A stretch of DNA of 64,000 nt from Candidatus Poribacteria bacterium (GTDB taxonomy: Bacteria; Poribacteria; WGA-4E; WGA-3G). The position numbers were made by a program, and so were the translations under genes. The stretch covers positions 124,001 to 188,000 of the forward strand of contig JAJEIE010000033.1 of NCBI GenBank assembly GCA_022827625.1, read 5' to 3'. Shown piece after piece: positions 1-9,025 of the stretch. Numbering within the stretch: position 1 is the stretch's first letter; every line of letters starts with the position of its first letter. The notes under the pieces were generated by a model. It was not told the DNA's origin and did not search any database. It saw only the letters and a list, made by a program, of their open reading frames with translations.

Positions 1-629
1 TAAAACACCAAGGGCAAATAATCGGCGACTGTCGCTTCCATTGTTTCTAAAAGTGCTGGACTCCATGGGACCGACGACGTTTCTGCTTCTAAAACACTCA
101 TCACCGATAGGAACTTCGGTAATTCGCAACTGAATCCGATGATGTCTCGCCTTCCGTAAGTCTCTAAATATTCCCTCAATACGTTTTTCACAAACACCGA
201 AACGTCGTTGTCGCTTAAAAGGTCTGCTCCTGGTGTTTCTGTTTGATAAAGCACAATCAACGTTCGCCCGCGAAGCCGTTCAGCGATTTCGAGATCGCCA
301 GCCACACATTTACGGACGTAGTCGCTGATATGATAGCACGGCGCATCGGCGTGGGGCTGTGCGATTAGGTAGTACCGACACGATTCGGATTCGCGCCTTT
401 GGGTAAATTGCTGAAGCGATCCTTGGATTGCTGTCGCTGTTCCTGTGTTACTGACGACCCACTCTATAGCGCTCAACCGATAGCGCGTTTTTAACAAAGT
501 GGATGGCAGCTGGATCCATGCGCCTTCTCCGCGTCGCGACAGTGCTGCTAATTCCGCTCGGTGTATCGCCGCCTCTTGTTTCCGCCTCCATAATAGCACG
601 CTACCTGTCTTAAGAGAGTCCGTCTGCAC
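1..629 (-). CDS. N-terminal part of possible glycoside hydrolase, cut by window edge
   Basis: The minus strand is open from position 713 to the left edge in one frame. I place the start at GTG 629 because AGGAG lies 8 bases upstream of it. About 209 residues are visible; the C-terminus is outside. Near the visible end, GRRDIIGFSCELPKF followed by VPWSPALLETMEATVADYLP recalls the pattern of large (beta/alpha)8 glycoside hydrolases (GH106 or GH2-like), where a G-F-x-x-D/E-P strand precedes an I-P-W-T-x-x-L helix. The family call is weak because it rests on this local pattern only. The start is divergent from the permease gene at 834. Confidence 0.5.
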   Translation of the reverse strand, partial: MQTDSLKTGSVLLWRRKQEAAIHRAELAALSRRGEGAWIQLPSTLLKTRYRLSAIEWVVSNTGTATAIQGSLQQFTQRRESESCRYYLIAQPHADAPCYHISDYVRKCVAGDLEIAERLRGRTLIVLYQTETPGADLLSDNDVSVFVKNVLREYLETYGRRDIIGFSCELPKFLSVMSVLEAETSSVPWSPALLETMEATVADYLPLVF

Positions 630-833
630 AATTTTTGCTCCTACTGTTCGCCTGAAAAATTTGCAACCCTTAAAGATTTTGTGATATACTTTATGCAATA
701 ACACCGAGGCGTGCTATAGGTGCTGTCCCAATCCACTGAACATACCTCTATTTTATCCGTTAAGCAGTTTAGCACACATGGTGAATTCGTGCAATCAAAA
801 CTTTTTCATGTCTATAACTATTAGGAAATAAAC

Positions 834-2084
834 ATGAACATACTCGAAAATCTTATTTCAGCATTTTCTATCCTTCGCGCGAGCAAACTCCGAACAGTTC
901 TTACGCTTTTGGGAATCACTATCGGCATCGCAGGCGTGATCGCGATGATGTCTTTTGGTGCGGGTGCTGAAAAACTCCTTATGTCCGAAATCGACAATAT
1001 CGGTGGACCGAGTATGTTTGGTGTTTATCGACCCGGACATATCCGTAAGAATGGACGCTGGCAACGCAATAAGAGTCCACATTACTTAGAAATGAGTGAT
1101 CTCCGGGATGTCTTAGCAGATTGTCCGTCCGTTGAAGTGGCGACTGTTGAAGGCAGCTACTACATCGGTCTCGGTGTTGACGGAAAATTTCAGCAGACGT
1201 ACCTCCGCGCCACAACAAATGAATATCAAGCCGTTCGCGACTGGCGTACGGAATACGGCAGATTCCTCGCTGATACCGACATGGACACTTGGACAAAAGT
1301 CTGCGTCATCGGTTCTAAGATATGGAAAGAGCAGTTTAAAGGACAGGATCCCATTGGGAAGGAAGTTATAATCAACAACCATGGGAGACACAACCGTTTC
1401 ACAGTCATCGGCATCATGGAGAGCCGCGGCGATGGACTCGAACGCGGAAAGAGCGATGATAACATGCTTTTCATCCCGATTACAACCGCACAGAAACGGT
1501 TTTGGGGACACGATTACGTCGGACACATCATGGTGCGCGCCAAGAGTCCGCTTTTGGTCGAGCAAGCCTTAAAAGAGGTAAAGACGGTTATTATGCGCAA
1601 CCACGGTGGAGACGACACCTTCTTCCGAACTTGGTCTGCTAAACAAGGCATCGCGAACGCGAAAAGGATGATCTTTATCATAGAGACAGTCCTCGTCGTC
1701 ATCGCTTCAGTCTCTTTGATTGTTGCGGGTATCGGTATCCTTAATATCATGCTCGTCTCGGTGACAGAACGGATTCCAGAGATCGGGTTGCGAAAAGCGG
1801 TGGGCGCGAAAAGTTTTGACATCCGGCTCCAATTCCTCACAGAATCTGTTCTCTTATGTCTCATAGGCAGTCTACTCGGTATTCTATTTGGTGCTGTCGT
1901 CGGGAAAGGTTTCGCATGGATAGTGGGTAGATTTTTGCAAGAGATGTCCTGGCCCTCTGTGATTACACCTGAAGCCATCTTGGTCTCTGTCGGCGCTGGT
2001 GCAGCCGTAGGTATTTTCTTCGGCTATTATCCCGCCAGCCAAGCCGCTAAGTTAACGCCGATTGACGCAATTCGGCATACATAG
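834..2084 (+). CDS. MacB/FtsX-type ABC transporter permease, copy 1
   Basis: Integral membrane permease of the MacB/LolC/FtsX type, 416 aa. It has an N-terminal membrane segment (about residues 15-45), a large extracytoplasmic MacB_PCD-type domain (about 50-280), and three C-terminal membrane segments. The last part carries the family's conserved TERIPEIGLRKAVGAK stretch after GIGILNIMLVSV. Such proteins couple a cytoplasmic ABC ATPase to movement of a substrate or to a periplasmic mechanical task. No ATPase or membrane-fusion protein gene is present downstream; an ATPase could lie elsewhere. AGGAAAT precedes the ATG. The next gene is a close paralog starting 8 bases after this stop. Confidence 0.93.
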   Translation: MNILENLISAFSILRASKLRTVLTLLGITIGIAGVIAMMSFGAGAEKLLMSEIDNIGGPSMFGVYRPGHIRKNGRWQRNKSPHYLEMSDLRDVLADCPSVEVATVEGSYYIGLGVDGKFQQTYLRATTNEYQAVRDWRTEYGRFLADTDMDTWTKVCVIGSKIWKEQFKGQDPIGKEVIINNHGRHNRFTVIGIMESRGDGLERGKSDDNMLFIPITTAQKRFWGHDYVGHIMVRAKSPLLVEQALKEVKTVIMRNHGGDDTFFRTWSAKQGIANAKRMIFIIETVLVVIASVSLIVAGIGILNIMLVSVTERIPEIGLRKAVGAKSFDIRLQFLTESVLLCLIGSLLGILFGAVVGKGFAWIVGRFLQEMSWPSVITPEAILVSVGAGAAVGIFFGYYPASQAAKLTPIDAIRHT

Positions 2085-2092
2085 GGACGAAA

Positions 2093-3331
2093 GTGAAAAT
2101 CTTAGAAAATCTCATTTCAGCGTTTTCCGTGCTTCGCGGGAGCAAACTCCGAACGATCCTTACACTCTTAGGCATTACGATCGGTATCGCGGGTGTGATC
2201 GCGATGATGTCTTTTGGTGCGGGTGCTGAGAAACTGATGATGGCGCAAATTGAAAATATCGGGGGCCCCAGTATGTTCGGCGTTTACCGACCGGGGTATG
2301 TCCGAAAAAACAACCGTTGGCAACGCAATACCAGCCCACATTATTTAGAAATGCGAGATCTGAACGATATTCTGGCGGACTGTCCTTCCGTTGAGGTCGC
2401 GACTGTTGAAAGGAGTCATCCGATCAACTTTGAAGTCGAGGGCAAGCATCAACAAACCTATATGCGCGCAACAACAAATGAATATCAAGCCGTCAGGCAA
2501 TGGCAGACCGAATACGGTAGGTTCCTCGCCGATACGGATATGGACTTCTGGAATAAGGTGTGTGTCATTGGCGCGAAAGTATGGAAAGAACAATTTAAGG
2601 GACAGGATCCCATCGGCAAGGAAGTCGGCATCAACAATAGACGTTTCACGGTTATTGGTATTATGGAGAGCCGCGGCGATGGATTGGAGGAAGGCAGAAG
2701 TGACGACAACATGATCTTCATTCCGATTACCACCGCACAAACCCGTTTTGGTGGGCGGAATCGGGTTGGTGCTATTATGGCACGTGCTAAGAGCATCGAT
2801 TTGGTCGATCAGGCACTCAAAGAGGTGAAGACGGTCATCATGCGCAACCACGGGGGCGACGAAACCTTTTTCCGAACGTGGAACGCCAAAAAAGGAATTG
2901 AAGGCGGAAGACGGGTTATTTTTATTATGGAGATGGTCCTCGTCGTCATCGCGTCGGTTTCTTTGATTGTTGCGGGTATCGGTATCCTTAACATTATGCT
3001 CGTCTCGGTAACGGAGCGGATTCCAGAGATCGGGTTGCGAAAAGCAGTCGGCGCGAAAAGTTTTGATATCCGTTTACAGTTCCTCACGGAATCCGTGCTA
3101 TTGTGTCTATTCGGGGGACTGCTCGGTATCGCGTTGGGGGCTGTCGTCGGGCAAGGTTTCGCTTGGGCAGTCGGTCGATTGTTTGGAGAGATAATTTGGC
3201 CCGCCGTGATTACATTGGACGCGGTGTTGATCTCTGTTGCCGCGGGTGCGATGGTCGGCATCTTCTTCGGCTATTATCCCGCCAGCCAAGCCGCTAAACT
3301 AACGCCGATTGATGCCATTCGGCATACATAG
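2093..3331 (+). CDS. MacB/FtsX-type ABC transporter permease, copy 2
   Basis: Tandem paralog of the preceding permease, 412 aa, with the same topology (one N-terminal membrane segment, periplasmic domain, three C-terminal segments). It starts at GTG 2093, eight bases after the upstream stop, so the two are very likely co-transcribed and translationally coupled. The first 100 and last 100 residues are almost identical between copies; differences concentrate in the periplasmic domain (for example ERSHPINFEVEGK here against EGSYYIGLGVDGK) and in the last membrane hairpin. The pair could form a heterodimeric permease, or be a recent duplication that is diverging in substrate contact. Substrate is not known. 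Confidence 0.93.
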   Translation: MKILENLISAFSVLRGSKLRTILTLLGITIGIAGVIAMMSFGAGAEKLMMAQIENIGGPSMFGVYRPGYVRKNNRWQRNTSPHYLEMRDLNDILADCPSVEVATVERSHPINFEVEGKHQQTYMRATTNEYQAVRQWQTEYGRFLADTDMDFWNKVCVIGAKVWKEQFKGQDPIGKEVGINNRRFTVIGIMESRGDGLEEGRSDDNMIFIPITTAQTRFGGRNRVGAIMARAKSIDLVDQALKEVKTVIMRNHGGDETFFRTWNAKKGIEGGRRVIFIMEMVLVVIASVSLIVAGIGILNIMLVSVTERIPEIGLRKAVGAKSFDIRLQFLTESVLLCLFGGLLGIALGAVVGQGFAWAVGRLFGEIIWPAVITLDAVLISVAAGAMVGIFFGYYPASQAAKLTPIDAIRHT

Positions 3332-3743
3332 AGATTGGCTATCGGCTGTCAGCCATCAGTGAAGAGCAGTCTTGTAGCATAGACTGTTAGTTCGTGCAAT
3401 TGGCTATTAGTGATTGGCGATTCGCAAAGAGGGCGAGGATGTCGTCGAAGGGTTTGCGTGTTCTGTTGCGGAACTTTTTGAATGAATATTGTAAGGTAAC
3501 CATATAAGAATAGTATAATATTTGTAGGGTGGGTGGAAAACCTGTTGTAGCGTAAATCTTATGAGGGATAAAAAATAAATTAGGTAATTGACGGGCAATA
3601 AATTGCCCTACTACAAACGGACTGGTTCGTAGTAGTGCGATTTATCGCACGTTTGAAAATTACTGAATTAATAAATTAATCTTCATAAAGTTTGTGCTAC
3701 AAGACCCCTTTATTGAACTGTGTTAGATTTTTAAGGATAAACA
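3332..3743. other. Intergenic region with dispersed hairpin repeat
   Basis: About 410 bases without a credible gene. The left part has short GCTATCGGCTGTCAGCC-like low-complexity sequence that recurs after many genes in this window. The right part holds a dispersed hairpin repeat (3593-3651). AAGGA at 3734-3738 serves the next gene. Confidence 0.7.
3593..3651. repeat. Dispersed hairpin repeat, family A, uninterrupted copy
   Basis: Contains GGGCAATAAATTGCCC (perfect palindrome) then CTACTACAAAC, and an inverted GTAGTAGTGCGATTTATCGC arm, so CTACTAC and GTAGTAG can pair around the two small hairpins. This copy is the uninterrupted (empty) form of the copies at 26247-26370 and 56263-56351, and its right flank (TTAATAAATTAATCTTCAT) also matches the flank of the 26247 copy. 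Confidence 0.85.
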
Positions 3744-4664
3744 GTGCCTATTTTTAGATTAGAGGAAAATAAACTCATCATCGCACAAGAAACGAACGTT
3801 GAACTTGAAAAACATTTGGAGAATTGGGTTGAAAACAGTCCGTGGGCAGTTATCCAAGACGAACTCATTCTGTGGATCGACAGACAAACGAGTGCCCAAG
3901 ATGAAGAAGGGACTATCTTTCCAGACTTGCTCGGTGTGGATTCGGAGGGAAACCTCGTCATCGTCGAATTCAAGCGCGGAAAAACGTCCCGAAATGTAGT
4001 TGCTCAATTGCTTGAGTACGCAGCATGGGCGAATGAACTTTCATCAGAACAGATCCATGAAACTGCTGAAACTTACTTTGAGACTCGCGATGAATTCAGA
4101 GGAAGGACTTTTCCCGATGCCTTCAGAGAGGTGTTTGATATACTTGAAACCGACGAACTCCCACCTTTCAATCAGAACTTGCGTATGTTTGTAGTTGCAG
4201 AAGAAATAGCACCACGGATTGCAAGTGTCTGCCGTTTCCTCCGAACTTCGTATGGAATGGATATCAGCTGCATAGATGTTTCCGCCTTCCAAACAAAAAC
4301 TGGTGAAGTACTCGTCAGTACAGAAACAAAGGTTGGAGATGAGGATTCCACTTCACCTAAAGCCCAGCAGCAACGTCGCTCGTCTCCTCCTCGACCGCCA
4401 AGTGATAAACCATTAGAACAGATTGTATGGGAAGCAGTCCAGGAATTTACAGACAGAGATCCAAACGCTATATTTGCTCCCATAGACATTCTACGAGTCA
4501 TTTTGGAGAAGCGTCCTGATTTGAAAAACGAAAGAATGAGAGACTGGATAAGAGCGGGCTGTGTTAACTACCCTGAACGACATATTTATTCTAAAGCCGA
4601 AGATAGATATTGGCAGGTAGGAAGGGGAAAATACCGTCTATACAATCCTGAAACAGATGCCTAA
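3744..4664 (+). CDS. NucS/DUF91-like PD-(D/E)XK nuclease
   Basis: 306 aa, GTG start at 3744 with AAGGA six bases upstream. A PD-(D/E)XK nuclease core is readable: P60-D61, then 13 residues later E75-F-K77 (in LVIVEFKRGK), and Q88-x3-Y92, the QxxxY element of RecB/NucS-type nucleases. This resembles the DUF91 / endonuclease NucS-like family that cuts DNA at unusual structures or mismatches. The C-terminal third (about 225-300) looks like a separate winged-helix-like module ending in GRGKYRLYNPET. It overlaps the next gene by 8 bases and lies upstream of a restriction-modification pair, so a role in DNA defence or repair is plausible. The exact substrate cannot be told. Confidence 0.8.
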   Translation: MPIFRLEENKLIIAQETNVELEKHLENWVENSPWAVIQDELILWIDRQTSAQDEEGTIFPDLLGVDSEGNLVIVEFKRGKTSRNVVAQLLEYAAWANELSSEQIHETAETYFETRDEFRGRTFPDAFREVFDILETDELPPFNQNLRMFVVAEEIAPRIASVCRFLRTSYGMDISCIDVSAFQTKTGEVLVSTETKVGDEDSTSPKAQQQRRSSPPRPPSDKPLEQIVWEAVQEFTDRDPNAIFAPIDILRVILEKRPDLKNERMRDWIRAGCVNYPERHIYSKAEDRYWQVGRGKYRLYNPETDA

Positions 4665-4884
4665 GCCAAAGATGACCTATTTTGAAAAAGAAGATATATT
4701 GCATCTCGTAATTTCTGATGAACCTGAGGACGGGAGCTTGGAGTTAAGCCCCAATGTTACGGCTGAGTTGAATGAAAATGGGGAACTTATCGGGATTGAA
4801 ATCCTGAATGCAAGCACTTTCATTCAGAATACGGTCTTAAATGCTAATCCTACTAAAAGGCTTTTGCTGGCTGTCGAAAACTAA
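4657..4884 (+). CDS. DUF2283-like small protein
   Basis: 75 aa. The sequence YFEKEDILHLVISDEP, then ELSPNVTAELNENGELIGIEIL, fits the short DUF2283 family (Y/D-x-D-x-L-Y-I and D-x-D-G-x-L-x-G-I-E-I/L patterns), whose function is not known. The ATG at 4657 overlaps the end of the nuclease gene by 8 bases, so translation of the two is probably coupled. DUF2283 genes often sit beside toxin-antitoxin or nuclease genes; whether this one controls the upstream nuclease is conjecture. Confidence 0.8.
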   Translation: MPKPKMTYFEKEDILHLVISDEPEDGSLELSPNVTAELNENGELIGIEILNASTFIQNTVLNANPTKRLLLAVEN

Positions 4885-4978
4885 TAGGTCTCGGCTCAGT
4901 GCTTTTTTGACAAATTTCTTTGAATGTGATAATATACCTGCGATTTCGATTATTTGCCCTGCCAGAAGGAAAGGATTC

Positions 4979-5827
4979 ATGAGTAATAACAACCCTTACA
5001 AAGATTTCACTACTCGTTTAAAGTTGTTGATTAGCAAGCAGCCCCAGTTGATTACAACCACACTCAGTAATATTTTCACTATGAGGCTCATTGGTAACAA
5101 AACCCATGGAGATTTAGCAGAGATTGCTATTTCTGAATTTATCAATCAATACATGTATGATTTCAACTCCGTTCACGTCGGTAAAGATCTTTATCGGGCA
5201 AAATCACAAGAGGAAGACATCACAATTACCAACGAAATTACCAAATACAAATTCCCAGTCAGTCTTAAAGCCTATGGTCATGGTCCGCTCCAACTTTCCA
5301 CTGACAAAAATTCTCTCATGTTTCCAAAATTGACACAAACAGGAAGGGAAATAAGTGAGCAGAACATCATCCAAAATCTTCTGAAAGATACCGCTTTTGC
5401 TGAGTTCGATAGCATCAATGTGCTCCCTTTAATCTATGATGAGAAAAAGCAACAATGCAATATACTTGTATTTGATTGGGAACGTGCAGTGGGTGAAACT
5501 GCATATATCGTTAGAGAGGAAAGTGGCAGAGGCAGAAAGCATCCTGTTTACCGATTTTACAATAGGAACAGTGATTATATATGTGAAGTGCGCTATGGTG
5601 ATGCTACTGCTAACGCTCTTCAACGTGGCTTATGGACTCATACCAAGAATGCCCTGAAATATTTTGATAGCATTACCAATGGATGGATTGTTTACTCTCA
5701 TAACTTGTCCCTTGTTAAACTCTTTTCTCATGCCCTCGTTTCTTCAGAGGCAGGACATATCACGGCGTTTGAGAAGATCAAGGAAGATATTGCAAATATA
5801 AAGCAGCAATTGGGGATGGAAATATGA
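4979..5827 (+). CDS. Type II restriction endonuclease
   Basis: 282 aa from ATG 4979, which has AGAAGGAAAGG just upstream; the frame is open further upstream to 4841 but those residues (with a TNFFECDN-like run) look non-coding. A PD-(D/E)XK-type active site is likely formed by E48 (HGDLAEIA), D80 (EEDITIT) and S95-L-K97 (PVSLKAYG). The stop overlaps the start of the DNA methylase gene by 4 bases (ATGA), the usual arrangement of a type II pair. Expected role: cutting DNA at the site protected by the partner methylase. The recognition site cannot be read from sequence. No close family name recognised. Confidence 0.78.
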   Translation: MSNNNPYKDFTTRLKLLISKQPQLITTTLSNIFTMRLIGNKTHGDLAEIAISEFINQYMYDFNSVHVGKDLYRAKSQEEDITITNEITKYKFPVSLKAYGHGPLQLSTDKNSLMFPKLTQTGREISEQNIIQNLLKDTAFAEFDSINVLPLIYDEKKQQCNILVFDWERAVGETAYIVREESGRGRKHPVYRFYNRNSDYICEVRYGDATANALQRGLWTHTKNALKYFDSITNGWIVYSHNLSLVKLFSHALVSSEAGHITAFEKIKEDIANIKQQLGMEI

Positions 5828-6960
5828 TGCAAACACTTCCTCTTTTCAACGATCTCATACTTGATCCTCCTCCTACCCAAAGCATAAAATACATCGGTTC
5901 CAAACTAAAACTCATCCCACACATCCTACAACTCATCAAAAAAGTCAACGCCAAAACAGTTCTCGATGGGTTCTCAGGCACAACTCGCGTCTCACAAGCA
6001 TTTGCTAAACTCGGCTATACCGTCGTTTGCAACGACATCGCCCCGTGGTCAAAGGTCTTCGGGACCTGCTACCTCCGCAACACGAAACCGAGAGAAGTTT
6101 ATCAGCCGCTTATTGCCCACCTCAACGCCGTTCCACCGATTGAAGGCTGGTTCACAGAACACTACGGCGGAGATGCCAACGGTGGGTGTGCTATCCAAAC
6201 CGACGGACTCAAAAAACCGTGGCAGCACCACAACACCCGTAAACTTGACGCGGTTCGGCAAGAAATCGAAACCCTCAATCTCGATCCCGTTGACAAAGCC
6301 GTTGCACTGACAAGCCTCATCCTCGCACTCGACCGTGTTGACAATAGTCTCGGTCACTTTTCTGCCTACCTCAAGGATTGGGCACCGCGCGCCTATAAAG
6401 CGTTACGGCTTGAGGTGCCTGAAGTCTTCACGTCAGAGGGAGATCATAAAATTTACCAAACCGACATCTTTGAACTCGTACCGCAGGTCTCCGTTGACTT
6501 TGCTTACTTCGACCCGCCTTACGGTTCAAACAACGAGAAGATGCCGCCCTCCCGCGTCAGATACGCCGCCTACTACCACCTCTGGAAAAGCGTGGTGCTC
6601 TTCGACAAACCGACCCTTTTCGGCAAAGCAAAACGGCGAGAAGATACATCAGATCCCCTCGCCGCCTCTGTATTTGAGGAATTTCGGCGCAACGATGACG
6701 GACGCTTTATCGCTGTTGAAGCCATTGCTGACCTTATCCAGATGACACAGGCGCGCTGGATACTGCTATCCTACAGTTCCGGCGGTCGTGCGACTGCTGA
6801 GCAGCTCAACGAAGTCATGGAGCGGAACGGAAAACTCCTCACTGTCCTCGAATTCGACTACAAAAAGAACGTCATGGCAGGCATGAAGTGGACTAACGAG
6901 TGGATAAGCGGCGCTGAAGAACCGAATCGAGAATTCCTTTTTCTCCTTGAAAAGAACTAA
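5824..6960 (+). CDS. D12-class adenine-specific DNA methylase
   Basis: 378 aa. N6-adenine methyltransferase that transfers a methyl group from S-adenosylmethionine to DNA. Visible motifs: IKYIGSKLKLIPHI (21-34), typical of the D12/Dam-like class; SAM-binding DGFSGT (48-53); and catalytic D230-P-P-Y233 followed by GSN. It follows the restriction endonuclease with a 4-base overlap, so it is the protective half of a type II restriction-modification system. The gene is convergent with the dehydrogenase on the other strand, and the two stops overlap by four bases (6957-6960), leaving no room for a separate terminator. Confidence 0.93.
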   Translation: MMQTLPLFNDLILDPPPTQSIKYIGSKLKLIPHILQLIKKVNAKTVLDGFSGTTRVSQAFAKLGYTVVCNDIAPWSKVFGTCYLRNTKPREVYQPLIAHLNAVPPIEGWFTEHYGGDANGGCAIQTDGLKKPWQHHNTRKLDAVRQEIETLNLDPVDKAVALTSLILALDRVDNSLGHFSAYLKDWAPRAYKALRLEVPEVFTSEGDHKIYQTDIFELVPQVSVDFAYFDPPYGSNNEKMPPSRVRYAAYYHLWKSVVLFDKPTLFGKAKRREDTSDPLAASVFEEFRRNDDGRFIAVEAIADLIQMTQARWILLSYSSGGRATAEQLNEVMERNGKLLTVLEFDYKKNVMAGMKWTNEWISGAEEPNREFLFLLEKN

Positions 6961-7967
6961 AGCGTGAGCATTTGCGAAGTGTCTTTACAAAACGCTTTCA
7001 CTCGCGGATGCTCCAGCACTTCAGGGTTAAGCATATACGCCGGTGCGCGTCCTTCAATCGCATCTGTAACCTGCCCAATCGTCCGCAGATCCAAACGAAT
7101 CCCAGACTCGACGGTCATACCGGCATTGTGGTTCGTACAGATGATACGCGGGTGGTCCTTGTGAATCGCTCGCGGTCCGTTAACCGGATCGTCCACGACA
7201 TAATACCACAACCGGTTTTCACGAACAGCGCGGTTCGCTGCCGCGTCGTCAACAAGATTCCCACGCGACGGATTGATGAGGGAGGCGTGTGGCTTCATCG
7301 CGCAAAACTCTTCGTAGCCGACAACAGTATCCGCACCCGATAGGTGTAGAGAGACAGTATCGCTTTCCCTGAAAAGCACCAACGGAGAATCAACCGCTTC
7401 CGCCCCAAATTCCGCTGCGAGTTCAGCAATACCTGGACGGATGTCATAAACCAAGAGTCGTCCTTGTTCACCAAGCAGCGGACGGGCGCGCCGCGCAACC
7501 TCTTGTCCAATCCGACCGAAGCCGTAGAGACCGAGCGTGGAACCCATCGCCTCATGCGTTTTGATGAGTCCAAAATCACCGCTGTGCGAAGCCCTGTTGA
7601 GCGTATAGACCCGCTTCAGCGTTGCGAGCCACTGTGCAATCGCATATTCAGCAACGGTCACCATGTGTTCCGGGGCAATCGTGGCAATCACACCGTATTC
7701 AGTCGCCATATCCACGTTAACGGTTTCATAGCCGACACCCCAGCGCGCAATGATTCGGAGCGATGTCGCCGCTTGGTAGAAACTTTCATGAAAAGGCACT
7801 GAGCTGGCTATGACACCCACAACGCCATCGGCGTGTTCGTCAGTCAGTTCCCGCGGGTGGATGCTCAACTCACCGAGTTTCCCTAAATCTGCCAACGCCG
7901 CTCGGCGTTCCGCAGTATCGAACTCAGGGTTTTCAAAAATCTGAGAGAGAAGAATCTTGGTTTCCAT
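6957..7967 (-). CDS. D-isomer-specific 2-hydroxyacid dehydrogenase
   Basis: 336 aa NAD-dependent oxidoreductase interconverting a 2-hydroxy acid and 2-keto acid. The Rossmann fold shows G149-F-G-R-I-G154. The catalytic Arg lies in NPSRGNLVDD and the catalytic His in CTNHNAG. The region where this family normally has D-V-F-E-x-E-P reads YYVVDDPVNGP, so the usual catalytic Glu is not obvious; this may mark a divergent subfamily. It is the last gene of a probable three-gene operon with the sugar kinase (12-base gap) and a small zinc-ribbon protein, pointing to sugar-acid metabolism. Confidence 0.9.
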   Translation of the reverse strand: METKILLSQIFENPEFDTAERRAALADLGKLGELSIHPRELTDEHADGVVGVIASSVPFHESFYQAATSLRIIARWGVGYETVNVDMATEYGVIATIAPEHMVTVAEYAIAQWLATLKRVYTLNRASHSGDFGLIKTHEAMGSTLGLYGFGRIGQEVARRARPLLGEQGRLLVYDIRPGIAELAAEFGAEAVDSPLVLFRESDTVSLHLSGADTVVGYEEFCAMKPHASLINPSRGNLVDDAAANRAVRENRLWYYVVDDPVNGPRAIHKDHPRIICTNHNAGMTVESGIRLDLRTIGQVTDAIEGRAPAYMLNPEVLEHPRVKAFCKDTSQMLTL

Positions 7968-7979
7968 AGTATTGTCTGT

Positions 7980-9023
7980 TTAGCGACTAATCCGCACACT
8001 CCCTGCTTGTATCGCTGTTTCTGCCTCTTCTGCCGTTGCCCAGTTGAAGTCTCCGGGGAAGGTATGCGCCAAGGCGGAATAACCCCCCGCGAAATCGACT
8101 GCCTCTTGGGGTGATTTTCCGTTCAGTAGGCTATAGATTAATCCTGACGAGAAACTATCGCCGCCACCCACGCGGTCTACGAGTTCTAAGTCCTCATAGA
8201 TACGGGAGAGATAAAACGCATCGCCATCAAACAGCAGTGTCCGCCAATCGTTGAGCCAACCGGTTTTTGCATCACGTAGAGTTGTGCCGATCATCTGAAC
8301 GTTTGGAAAAGCGTCTTTAACCCGTTTCGCCATCTCTTTGTAGCTATCGGGTTCGAGTTTGCTATAGGACTCGGTTGTGCCTTCCGCTGCGAAACCGAGC
8401 GATTTCTCAAAATCTTCTTCGTTCCCGATGAGAACAGAGACGTGCTCCATCATCGGTCGGTTCGCTGCTTGTGCTTCTTCCGCACTCCAGAGTTTGGAAC
8501 GGAAGTTCAGATCGTAACTCGTTTTGACACCCGCTGCGCGCGCCGCCTTGAGTGCTTCTGCTGAGACAGCCGCTGCCGATTCCGATAAAGCCGGTGTGAT
8601 ACCGCTGAGATGAAACCAACGCGCACCGCTAAATATAGATTCCCAATCAATCTCACCGACCTGCACGTTGGAAATCGCAGAATAACCACGGTCATAAGTG
8701 ACGCTGCTCGCACGCGGACCGGCACCCAATTCGAGATGATAGAATCCGTTCCGCTCTAAACCGATCCCGTCGAAGTCTGTCCAGACGATGTTCGACATAT
8801 CCACGCCGAGTTCACGTCCTTTGTTGCGGATATAGCGACCCGACCAGTTATCGACGAGTCGTGATACCCACGCCGTCCGCAATCCGAGTTGTGCAGCGTT
8901 GACGGCGACGTTCATCTCCGCACCGCCTGCTGTGATTTCCAGCGATGACACCTGCTCAAGCCGCATAAAATCGGGTGCTGTGAGTCGGATCATCGCTTCA
9001 CCGAATGTAACCAAATCGTACAT
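7980..9023 (-). CDS. PfkB-family sugar kinase, likely 2-keto-3-deoxygluconate kinase
   Basis: 347 aa. Ribokinase/PfkB fold: starts with DLVTFGEAMIRLTAP, has the substrate-binding GGAEMNVAVNAAQLG stretch, and ends with the ATP/catalytic signature RVGGGDSFSSGLIY, with catalytic Asp in GGGD. The combination resembles KdgK, which phosphorylates 2-keto-3-deoxygluconate. The neighbours (2-hydroxyacid dehydrogenase downstream, enolase-superfamily dehydratase nearby) suit breakdown of hexuronic or aldonic acids by a keto-deoxy sugar acid. Another 2-keto or ribose-type substrate is possible. It begins two bases after the upstream gene ends. Confidence 0.88.
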   Translation of the reverse strand: MYDLVTFGEAMIRLTAPDFMRLEQVSSLEITAGGAEMNVAVNAAQLGLRTAWVSRLVDNWSGRYIRNKGRELGVDMSNIVWTDFDGIGLERNGFYHLELGAGPRASSVTYDRGYSAISNVQVGEIDWESIFSGARWFHLSGITPALSESAAAVSAEALKAARAAGVKTSYDLNFRSKLWSAEEAQAANRPMMEHVSVLIGNEEDFEKSLGFAAEGTTESYSKLEPDSYKEMAKRVKDAFPNVQMIGTTLRDAKTGWLNDWRTLLFDGDAFYLSRIYEDLELVDRVGGGDSFSSGLIYSLLNGKSPQEAVDFAGGYSALAHTFPGDFNWATAEEAETAIQAGSVRISR

Positions 9024-9025
9024 AT

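Noticed and set aside
499-684. 61-aa plus-strand frame at the left end
   Set aside because: It lies on the opposite strand of the 1-629 open frame, which has a good ribosome binding site and protein-like content; the plus frame is a shadow.
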